A stretch of DNA of 64,000 nucleotides from Paenibacillus sp. E222 (GTDB lineage: Bacteria > Bacillota > Bacilli > Paenibacillales > Paenibacillaceae): the NCBI RefSeq assembly GCF_013401555.1, contig NZ_CP058552.1, forward strand, positions 2,232,001 through 2,296,000. The letters are read 5' to 3'. The first letter of the stretch is position 1, and each line of letters starts with the position of its first letter. The position numbers and the translations under genes are program-made. Shown here in pieces: positions 44,179-51,318 of this stretch. The notes beneath the pieces are model-generated. The model was not told the DNA's origin and ran no database searches. It worked only from the letters and a program-made list of their open reading frames with translations.

Positions 44179-45081
44179 ATGGCGAACAAAGCATTCAATG
44201 CTACTCGGGGCGATAAGCTGTTCGATATATTCAACATCCTCGCGATGACCCTGGTGCTGATTGTAACACTGTATCCATTCCTGAACGTACTGGCTATCTC
44301 ACTCAATAACTCGACAGATACCGTACGTGGTGGAATTTACTTGTGGCCTCGTGATTTCACATTGCAGAACTACAAAACGATTTTCCAATACGATGGATTG
44401 CTGCAAGGTTTGCAGGTATCCATTCTACGTACCATTGTAGGTACCGTGCTCGGTTTGATCAGTTCCTCAATGATCGCATTTACACTGAGTCGTCCTGACT
44501 TTAAGTTGAGAAAGTTTGTTTCTACTGCACTTGCACTCACGATGTATTTCTCCGGTGGTCTGATTCCGGTGTACATCCTGATGCGTGACCTGAACCTGAT
44601 CGGTACATTCTGGGTGTATGTATTGCCAGGTATGATCAGTGCGTTTAACGTGTTCATTATCCGTTCCTTCATTGATGGCCTGCCGTATGCCTTGCAGGAA
44701 TCAGCGAAGCTGGATGGTGCGAATGACTTTAAGATCTATTACAAAATCATTTTGCCGCTCTGTAAACCGGTACTTGCAACCATCGCGTTGTTCCTGGCTG
44801 TAGGCCAGTGGAATGCCTGGTTCGATACGTACCTGTATAATGGTTCGAAGGCTCATCTGACAACGCTACAGTACGAGCTGATGAAAGTACTGCAAAGTAC
44901 ACAGCAAGGCTCGGGAGCCGGACGTAACGCCAATGACATGGCACAGCAAATGACACAGATTTCACCAGAATCCATCAAAATGGCGATCACGATCGTTGTT
45001 ACGGTTCCAATCCTGATTGTGTATCCATTCCTGCAAAAGTATTTTGTAGGTGGTATGACACTGGGTGCAGTAAAAGCTTAA
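44179..45081 (+). CDS. Carbohydrate ABC permease, LplC/YtcP type
   Basis: This 300-aa permease has six helices, an EAA-like loop (ESAKLDGANDFKIYYKIILP) and the long NDMAQQMTQISPESIKMA segment before the last helix. The ending YFVGGMTLGAVKA is typical of this subfamily. GGGAGGGG precedes the ATG. It lies 15 bases after the partner permease. Confidence 0.93.
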   Translation: MANKAFNATRGDKLFDIFNILAMTLVLIVTLYPFLNVLAISLNNSTDTVRGGIYLWPRDFTLQNYKTIFQYDGLLQGLQVSILRTIVGTVLGLISSSMIAFTLSRPDFKLRKFVSTALALTMYFSGGLIPVYILMRDLNLIGTFWVYVLPGMISAFNVFIIRSFIDGLPYALQESAKLDGANDFKIYYKIILPLCKPVLATIALFLAVGQWNAWFDTYLYNGSKAHLTTLQYELMKVLQSTQQGSGAGRNANDMAQQMTQISPESIKMAITIVVTVPILIVYPFLQKYFVGGMTLGAVKA

Positions 45082-45094
45082 GCAAGTTTATACA

Positions 45095-45231
45095 GGCCGC
45101 CACATAGATAGAGCGGCCGTATAATAAAAGAAGCATCAGGATGCCCGAAGCGCAGCCCATTTGGCCTGCGCTTCACCGTATAGGGCTGCGGAGTGGCATT
45201 CATGAAGCTATAGACAGGGACAAAAAGTCCC
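45095..45231 (+). promoter_or_regulatory. Structured spacer between permease and first binding-protein gene
   Basis: Hairpin A is GGCCGC (45095-45100) / GCGGCC (45113-45118). Hairpin B is GAAGCGCAG (45147-45155) / CTGCGCTTC (45166-45174). An alternative pairing joins CGCAGCCC (45151-45158) to GGGCTGCG (45183-45190) and excludes B. Hairpin C is GGGAC (45217-45221) / GTCCC (45227-45231). There is no U-tract and no promoter, so this RNA is probably read through and stabilises or tunes the binding-protein message. Confidence 0.6.
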
Positions 45232-45267
45232 GAATAGACAGACATATGAAACGGGAGGATTACCATT

Positions 45268-46956
45268 ATGGCAAGAAACAAAATGAAGATTGCACTGGCT
45301 CCAGTGCTTGCGATGTCTTTGCTCGCAGGTTGCGGTGGAGGAAACAGCGGCGATACGTCGTTTAAGGACACAAGCGGTGATACATCTCCGATTACTTTCG
45401 ACTTTTTTAGTGTAGATCCAAGTCCGAACTGGAACGGTATGAAGGATGAAGTGGGTAAAGTCCTTACAGAGAAAACAGGAGTAACCCTAAACGGTGAATT
45501 TGCCGTCAGTGGTGGTCAGGATAAAGTATCTTTGATGGCAGCAAGCGGAGAGTATCCGGATATCGTGTCACCCAAAGGAGAGCTGAGCAAGCTCGTGGAT
45601 GCTGGGGCAATGGTCGATCTGACTGATCTGATCGAGCAATATGCTCCCAATCTGAAGAAGCTGTATGGTAATTACATGGACCGGCTGAAATATAGCAACG
45701 AAGATCAAGGGATTTATGTACTGCCTACGTATTATGCGGTAGACCAGAAGTATTTTGATGCAGGCGGCGGATTTGGGATTCAGCAGCGTGTATTGAAAGA
45801 GCTTGGATACCCTGAAGTGCGTACGCTCCAGGATTACGAAAATGTATTGAAGGCATATAAGGAGAAACATCCAACGATTGACGGACAGCCAACAATTCCG
45901 TTATCCCTGGACGCAGATGACTGGAGAATCATGATTACCGTAACGAATCCGGCCTTCTTCGCAACAGGCGCTCCGGATGATGGCGAGTACTATATTGATC
46001 CTGAGACCTATGAGGCAAGTCTGCATTACAAACGTCCGGAAGAGAAAGAGTATTTCCGTTGGTTGAACCACATGTATGCGGAAGGACTGCTTGATCAGGA
46101 TAGCTTCGTACAGAAAACGGATCAATACAAATCCAAAATCGCAAGTGGACGTGTACTGGGCGTCATTGACCAGGATTGGGGTTATTCCGATGCCGAGAAT
46201 GCATTGAAAGCAGCGGGCAAAGATGAAGCGACCTATTCACACTTCCCGGTAACTCTGTCTAAAGATATCAAGGATCATTCCTTCCAGGACCCTGGTTTTG
46301 TATCTGGATGGGGTGTAGGGATTACAACATCGAATCCGGACCCGGTTCGTACCATTAAATTCTTTGATTACCTGGCTTCGGATGAAGGTCAAGTGCTGAT
46401 GAACTGGGGTATTGAAGGCAAGCAGTACGAAGTGAAAGATGGCAAACGTGTGATTCCTGCTGATGTGCTGGACCAAAAAACGAATAATGCTGCCGTATTC
46501 CAGAAAGAAACAGGTATTGGCCTCTATACCAATATGTCTGGTCACTATGGAGATGGTGTTAAAGATTCTACAGATAACTATTACACAACGAATTTCCCTG
46601 AACAGATTGTAGCGGCCTATTCCGATGCGGAGAAAGAGACACTCAAAGCATACGGCGCAACAACATGGAAAGATCTGTTCCCAAGTGAAGATGAGTTCCC
46701 GGTTAAACCATGGGGAGCAGCGTACAATATGCCGACTCCAGGTGACTCGAATTACAATGTTATTTTCCAAAAAACACAGGATATTATCCGTAAACGGATT
46801 CCAGAAGCGATCCTCAGTTCCCCTGAAAAATTTGATTCCATTTATGATGGGATGATTGCCGAGCTGAACAAAGCCGGAGCAGAGGACATGGAAAAACAAT
46901 ACACTGAGCTGGTGCAAAGCCGTGTTCAATTGTGGAGCGGTGAAGAGAGCAAGTAA
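45268..46956 (+). CDS. Oligosaccharide-binding lipoprotein 1 (LplA/YtcQ type)
   Basis: This 562-aa lipoprotein has lipobox SLLAGC (C22) and a large family 1 binding domain (DFFSVDPSPNWNGM through the C-terminal EKQYTELVQSRVQLW). It is clearly paralogous to the next two genes but less similar to them than they are to each other. It differs in likely pocket stretches, for example TYYAVDQKYFDAGG where the others have TNMGVDNVAFDATGG. GGGAGG precedes the ATG. It is read from the permease transcript, so it is probably the core binding protein of the importer. Confidence 0.93.
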   Translation: MARNKMKIALAPVLAMSLLAGCGGGNSGDTSFKDTSGDTSPITFDFFSVDPSPNWNGMKDEVGKVLTEKTGVTLNGEFAVSGGQDKVSLMAASGEYPDIVSPKGELSKLVDAGAMVDLTDLIEQYAPNLKKLYGNYMDRLKYSNEDQGIYVLPTYYAVDQKYFDAGGGFGIQQRVLKELGYPEVRTLQDYENVLKAYKEKHPTIDGQPTIPLSLDADDWRIMITVTNPAFFATGAPDDGEYYIDPETYEASLHYKRPEEKEYFRWLNHMYAEGLLDQDSFVQKTDQYKSKIASGRVLGVIDQDWGYSDAENALKAAGKDEATYSHFPVTLSKDIKDHSFQDPGFVSGWGVGITTSNPDPVRTIKFFDYLASDEGQVLMNWGIEGKQYEVKDGKRVIPADVLDQKTNNAAVFQKETGIGLYTNMSGHYGDGVKDSTDNYYTTNFPEQIVAAYSDAEKETLKAYGATTWKDLFPSEDEFPVKPWGAAYNMPTPGDSNYNVIFQKTQDIIRKRIPEAILSSPEKFDSIYDGMIAELNKAGAEDMEKQYTELVQSRVQLWSGEESK

Positions 46957-46986
46957 TACGTTTCAGCAGACTATTTTTTCAAAAAA

Positions 46987-47014
46987 AAGGGCCCGGGAAA
47001 CTGGGTTCTTTTTT
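46987..47014 (+). terminator. Terminator after binding protein 1
   Basis: GGGCCCGG faces CTGGGTTC around a GAAA loop with G-U pairs, followed by T6. Confidence 0.6.
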
Positions 47015-47020
47015 ATACCT

Positions 47021-47044
47021 AAAACGTTTTCCAAAAAACGTTTT
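47021..47044. promoter_or_regulatory. Paired AAAACGTTTT palindromes (sites 3 and 4)
   Basis: Two perfect copies, at 47021-47030 and 47035-47044, lie 20 bases upstream of the -35 box of the binding protein 2 promoter. Confidence 0.65.
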
Positions 47045-47063
47045 CAATTTTGTGAATTCACTA

Positions 47064-47113
47064 TTGACAAGGACTTTTAGAGGGATTATTATTCAAATAT
47101 GAAAGCACTTTCA
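47064..47113 (+). promoter_or_regulatory. Promoter with cre at +1 (binding protein 2)
   Basis: TTGACA (47064-47069), 17 bases, TATTAT (47087-47092), then TGAAAGCACTTTCA (47100-47113), one mismatch from the cre consensus. CcpA bound there would block initiation. Confidence 0.8.
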
Positions 47114-47333
47114 TTACTGGTTTATCAAGGTATGTACACGAATCTATCCAGTCATAAGGAGTACAGATCTATTGCTCGAAATCTGAGAAGAGAGAGTGTT
47201 TTTCACTTCATTTAGAAAACGCTTTTTATGTTATAAAATCAAACGTTTTACAATGAGCCACCCGATCACGGTATGTGCAGGTAAGCCTGTTCTACAATAG
47301 ATAGCTTCATTTTATCCATAAGGGGGATTACAC

Positions 47334-49037
47334 ATGAAGGGCAAAACACCAAAAACATTCGCAATGCTTCTGTTAGCCAGCGCTCTTGCCATTACAGCAG
47401 GATGCAGCGGTAGCGGAGGAGGAAATACGGCTTCAGACACTCCAAAGGACACAGGGGATACGACCAGTCCAATCACCTTTACGTTCTTTGGTGCTGACGC
47501 AAGTCCAAACTGGAACAACATGAAGGACGCAGTCGGCCAAGAAATTACGAAACAGACAGGTGTTACAATTGAAGCCGAGTATGATGTGAATAATGGTGGC
47601 GACCAAAAGATACCTTTGATGGCTGCCAGCGGTGAATACCCTGATATTATCTATCCTAAAGGTAACTTGTCTAAGCTTGTGGATGCAGATGCGATGCTTG
47701 ACCTGACAGATCTGATTGACAAATACGCACCAAACCTGAAAAAGATCTATGGGGACCAAATGAACCGTCTGAAATATAGTTTGGAAGATCAGTCCATTTA
47801 CACGATCCCAACGAACATGGGTGTAGATAATGTTGCGTTTGATGCTACAGGCGGATTCGAGATTCAGCAAAAGGTATTGAAAGAACTCGGCTACCCAGAA
47901 GTGAAAACACTTGAGGATTACGAGAAAGTTCTGAAAGAATATTATGCTAAACATCCAACCATTGACGGACAGCCAACCATTCCGCTGACGCTGAATGCGG
48001 ATGACTGGAAGATTATGATTACGGTAACGAATCCAGCCTTCCAGGCAACAGGTGGACCGGATGACGGTGAATATTACATTAACCCTGAAACGTATGAAGC
48101 TGTGCTGCACTACAAACGTCCAGAGGAGAAAGAATATTTCCGCTGGTTGAACAAAATGTACAATGAAGGCATTCTGGACAAAGATACTTTTGTGCAGAAG
48201 GACGATCAATACAAATCCAAAATCGCAAGCGGTCGGGTACTGGGGCTGATTGACCAGGAATGGAACTATGGTGAAGCTGAGAATGCTTTGAAATCAGTTA
48301 ACAATGGCGAGAATACGTACGCTCACTTCTCTGTATCCCTCAACAAGGATATTGTGGATCATACGTTCCAACCAACGGGCTTCGATGGATATGGCATCGG
48401 AATTTCGAAAACGGCAAAAGACCCTGTACGTATTATCAAATTCATGGATTGGCTCGCTTCGGATGAAGGTCAGGTGCTGAGAAACTGGGGGATTGAAGGC
48501 CAACACTACAACGTTGAAAATGGCAAACGTGTCATCCCTGCTGATGTGCAGGACCGCAAAGTCAATGATAACTCGGCGTTTACCAAAGAAACTGGTATCG
48601 GAATGTACAACATTTTCAGCGCTAGATATGGCGATGGTGTCAAAGATTCCACAGGTAATTACTACACAACGAACTTCCCTGAGCAGATCCAAGCAGGATA
48701 TACTGCGGCAGAGAAGGAGACATTGAAAGCCTATGGCATTACAACGTGGAAAGATTTTTATCCTTCTGAAGACGACTTGAAGCTGAAAGATTGGGGCGCA
48801 GCATATAACATGCCTGTACCTTCGGATACGGATTATAACGTAACGTTCCAGAAAACACAGGACATTATCCGTAAACGTATTCCTGAAGCCGTCCTTGCCA
48901 AACCTGAGAAATTCGACCAAGTGTATGATGGTCTCTTGGCTGAGCTTGATAAAGCAGGTGCTGTAGAGATGGAGAAACAATATACCGTTTGGATCAAGGA
49001 ACGTGTATCTCTCTGGACAGGTAAAGACGTGAAATAA
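47334..49037 (+). CDS. Oligosaccharide-binding lipoprotein 2
   Basis: This 567-aa paralogue of the preceding gene has lipobox ITAGC (C24) and a Gly/Thr-rich linker. The same large binding domain follows, with FTFFGADASPNWNN, EAEYDVNNGGDQK and IASGRVLGLIDQEW. By eye it is roughly nine-tenths identical to binding protein 3 over most of the mature domain. It is monocistronic, between its own promoter and terminator, with AAGGGGG before the ATG. It probably feeds the permeases at 43.2-45.1 kb with a related ligand. Confidence 0.93.
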   Translation: MKGKTPKTFAMLLLASALAITAGCSGSGGGNTASDTPKDTGDTTSPITFTFFGADASPNWNNMKDAVGQEITKQTGVTIEAEYDVNNGGDQKIPLMAASGEYPDIIYPKGNLSKLVDADAMLDLTDLIDKYAPNLKKIYGDQMNRLKYSLEDQSIYTIPTNMGVDNVAFDATGGFEIQQKVLKELGYPEVKTLEDYEKVLKEYYAKHPTIDGQPTIPLTLNADDWKIMITVTNPAFQATGGPDDGEYYINPETYEAVLHYKRPEEKEYFRWLNKMYNEGILDKDTFVQKDDQYKSKIASGRVLGLIDQEWNYGEAENALKSVNNGENTYAHFSVSLNKDIVDHTFQPTGFDGYGIGISKTAKDPVRIIKFMDWLASDEGQVLRNWGIEGQHYNVENGKRVIPADVQDRKVNDNSAFTKETGIGMYNIFSARYGDGVKDSTGNYYTTNFPEQIQAGYTAAEKETLKAYGITTWKDFYPSEDDLKLKDWGAAYNMPVPSDTDYNVTFQKTQDIIRKRIPEAVLAKPEKFDQVYDGLLAELDKAGAVEMEKQYTVWIKERVSLWTGKDVK

Positions 49038-49081
49038 TATTGAAAATAAGGCATGATAAACGATCATTTTCAATGCAAAAT

Positions 49082-49106
49082 AGGTCCCTTGAGAGGGGCC
49101 TTTTTT
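49082..49106 (+). terminator. Terminator after binding protein 2
   Basis: AGGTCCC (49082-49088) pairs with GGGGCCT (49095-49101), followed by T6. Confidence 0.82.
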
Positions 49107-49110
49107 GTTG

Positions 49111-49159
49111 TTGACGAAAGGGTAAGGATAGCATATAATCTTTAATGTAAGCACTTTCA
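49111..49159 (+). promoter_or_regulatory. Promoter with cre at +1 (binding protein 3)
   Basis: TTGACG (49111-49116), 17 bases, TATAAT (49134-49139), then TGTAAGCACTTTCA (49146-49159), one mismatch from cre. Same arrangement as for binding protein 2. Confidence 0.82.
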
Positions 49160-49184
49160 GTAAGCGTTTTTATATTATTTTACG

Positions 49185-49194
49185 AAAACGTTTT
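49185..49194. promoter_or_regulatory. AAAACGTTTT palindrome (site 5)
   Basis: About 38 bases after the predicted start of the binding protein 3 transcript; a downstream roadblock position. Confidence 0.6.
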
Positions 49195-49355
49195 ATGTAA
49201 GCTGAGGAAAGTGTTCATGATTTTCGCCTTTGATAAAAAAATAGTACAAATTTAATTTTTGGTAAGCGCATACAGAAATGTGTCTTACAGCGGTATCCTC
49301 AGGCCTAAAGCCTGTTATACAGATAAAACCTTCATAATAATAGGGGGACTAGACA
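49195..49355 (+). other. Long leader of binding protein 3
   Basis: The leader contains CAGGC-CTAAA-GCCTG (49300-49314) about 40 bases before the start. It then shares a CCTGTT.TACA..ATA block and AGGGGGA with the leader of binding protein 2. No open reading frame of note. Confidence 0.5.
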
Positions 49356-51053
49356 ATGAGAGGCAAAATGAAAGGCAATACACCCAAGACGTTTGCAATG
49401 TTGATGCTCGCAAGTGCAATGCTGGTTACAGCTGGCTGCGGAAATTCGGGAAGCAAAGAAGCCTCGGAGTCCAGTGGAACCGATCCGGTTACTTTTACAT
49501 TCTTTGGTGCGGATGCGAGTCCAACCTGGAACAAGATGCAGGATGCAGTTGGTAAAGAGATCACCAAGCAAACAGGCGTTACGATTGAAGCTGAGTATGA
49601 TGTTAACAATGGTGGAGACCAGAAAATTGCACTTATGGCTGCTAGCGGCGAGTTTCCCGATATCGTTTTCCCAAAAGGTAACTTGTCTAAGCTAGTAGAT
49701 GCAGGGGCAATGCTTGACCTGACGGAACTGATTGAGGAGCATGCTCCAAACCTGAAAAAAATATATGGTGACCAGATGAACCGGCTGAAATACAGTTCGG
49801 AGGATCAGGCCATTTATACAATCCCAACGAATATGGGTGTTGATAATGTAGCGTTTGACGCAACAGGCGGATTTGAAATTCAGCAAAAAGTACTGAAAGA
49901 GCTCGGATACCCTGAAGTAAAAACACTTGAGGATTACGAGAATGTATTGAAAGAATATGTGAAAAAACACCCAACCATTGACGGACAGCCGACCATTCCA
50001 TTGACGCTGAATGCAGATGATTGGAAAATTATGATTACCGTAACGAACCCGGCCTTCCAGGCAACTGGAGCACCGGATGATGGAGAATATTATATCGATC
50101 CTGAGACCTATGAAGCTACGCTCCATTACAAACGTCCAGAGGAGAAAGAATATTTCCGCTGGTTGAATCATATGTACAATGAAGGACTGCTGGACAAAGA
50201 TACATTTGTCCAAAAGGATGATCAATATAAATCCAAAATCGCAAGTGGTCGTGTACTTGGTCTGATTGACCAAGAGTGGAATTATCAAGAAGCGGAGAAT
50301 GCACTCAAATCAGCGGGCAAAGATGACAGCACATATGCTCACTTCTCTGTATCCCTGAACAAGGACATTGTGGACCATACATTCCAGCCAACCGGATTTG
50401 ACGGATATGGCATCGGGATCACAACTTCTGCCAAAGATCCAGTTCGCATTATCAAATTCATGGACTGGCTCGCTTCGGACGAAGGTCAGGTGCTGAGAAA
50501 CTGGGGGATTGAGGGCGAACACTACAATGTAGAGGATGGTCAACGGGTGATCCCTGAAGACATCCAGGATCGTAAAACCAATGACAACTCTAACTTCACC
50601 AAAGAAACAGGAATCGGTCTGTATAATGTGTTTAGTGCGCGATATGGTGATGGTGTGAAAGATTCCACGGATAACTATTATACAACGAACTTCCCTGAGC
50701 AGATCCAGGCTGGTTATACTGCGGCAGAGAAAGAAACGTTGAAAGCATATGGCATTACAACATGGAAAGACTTCTATCCTTCAGAGGATGATTTGAAGCT
50801 GAAAGACTGGGGCGCAGCATACAACATGCCAGTACCTTCAGGTACAGATTATGAAGTAACGTTCCGAAAAACACAGGATATCGTGCGCAAACGTATTCCT
50901 GAAGCTGTTCTGACTTCAGCTGCGAACTTTGATAAAGTGTACGATGATTTCCTCGCTGAGTTGGACAAAGCCGGCGCAGTTGAGATGGAGAAACAGTACA
51001 CGGTTTGGGTTAAGGATCGTGTTTCCCTGTGGACAGGTAAGGACGTAAAATAA
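49356..51053 (+). CDS. Oligosaccharide-binding lipoprotein 3
   Basis: This 565-aa lipoprotein has lipobox LVTAGC (C28) and is the closest paralogue of binding protein 2, from FTFFGADASPTWNK to the identical WTGKDVK ending. Differences from protein 2 are scattered and conservative. Its own promoter and terminator flank it, so the duplication seems to have carried the regulatory region with it. GGGGGAC precedes the ATG. Role as for the other two. Confidence 0.93.
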   Translation: MRGKMKGNTPKTFAMLMLASAMLVTAGCGNSGSKEASESSGTDPVTFTFFGADASPTWNKMQDAVGKEITKQTGVTIEAEYDVNNGGDQKIALMAASGEFPDIVFPKGNLSKLVDAGAMLDLTELIEEHAPNLKKIYGDQMNRLKYSSEDQAIYTIPTNMGVDNVAFDATGGFEIQQKVLKELGYPEVKTLEDYENVLKEYVKKHPTIDGQPTIPLTLNADDWKIMITVTNPAFQATGAPDDGEYYIDPETYEATLHYKRPEEKEYFRWLNHMYNEGLLDKDTFVQKDDQYKSKIASGRVLGLIDQEWNYQEAENALKSAGKDDSTYAHFSVSLNKDIVDHTFQPTGFDGYGIGITTSAKDPVRIIKFMDWLASDEGQVLRNWGIEGEHYNVEDGQRVIPEDIQDRKTNDNSNFTKETGIGLYNVFSARYGDGVKDSTDNYYTTNFPEQIQAGYTAAEKETLKAYGITTWKDFYPSEDDLKLKDWGAAYNMPVPSGTDYEVTFRKTQDIVRKRIPEAVLTSAANFDKVYDDFLAELDKAGAVEMEKQYTVWVKDRVSLWTGKDVK

Positions 51054-51088
51054 CTTAGTTTTAATGGAATAGGTGGATATACAAAAAA

Positions 51089-51113
51089 AGGCCCTGAGCA
51101 AGGGTCTTTTTTT
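51089..51113 (+). terminator. Terminator after binding protein 3
   Basis: GGCCCT (51090-51095) pairs with AGGGTC (51101-51106), followed by T7. Confidence 0.8.
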
Positions 51114-51135
51114 GCTGACGATGTGATGTTTAACA

Positions 51136-51186
51136 TTGACGCAAATTTCGAAATCAAATATAATTTTCTTACTGTAAGCACTTTCA
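51136..51186 (+). promoter_or_regulatory. Promoter with cre at +1 (GH95-GH1 operon)
   Basis: TTGACG (51136-51141), 17 bases, TATAAT (51159-51164), then TGTAAGCACTTTCA (51173-51186). It matches the binding protein 3 control region in boxes, spacing and cre. Confidence 0.82.
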
Positions 51187-51266
51187 GATAAACGACGATT
51201 TAGCCTTGTGGGGAAGCGATTAGGAACAAGTAAAACAGTATAAGTAGTGGTTATTTAGTTACTTCG

Positions 51267-51276
51267 AAAACGTTTT
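51267..51276. promoter_or_regulatory. AAAACGTTTT palindrome (site 6)
   Basis: In TTCGAAAACGTTTTAG, about 43 bases before the GH95 start codon and 95 after the predicted transcript start. Confidence 0.6.
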
Positions 51277-51318
51277 AGTAATTATTGAAAATAGCTGATC
51301 CAGGAACAGGAGTTATCT

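Larger units (their letters stand above)
46957..47333 (+). other. Regulatory gap before binding protein 2
   Basis: It contains a weak terminator (46987-47014), two AAAACGTTTT sites 14 bases apart, a GTGAATTCAC palindrome (47052-47061), a promoter, a cre-like site and a ~235-nt leader with a CAGG-TAAG-CCTG hairpin near 47278-47289. Confidence 0.7.

Noticed and set aside
45141..45365. 74-codon plus-strand frame in the permease/binding-protein spacer
   Set aside because: It runs through the hairpins and into the signal-peptide region of binding protein 1 in another frame, with no ribosome binding site.
47239..47252. TCAAACGTTTTACA as another cre site
   Set aside because: The central CG is one base out of register with the cre consensus; at best a degenerate AAACGTTTT operator.
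48294..49154. 286-codon minus-strand open frame, with similar frames opposite the other two binding proteins
   Set aside because: It recurs opposite paralogous genes because the sense sequences are alike; no start signals.
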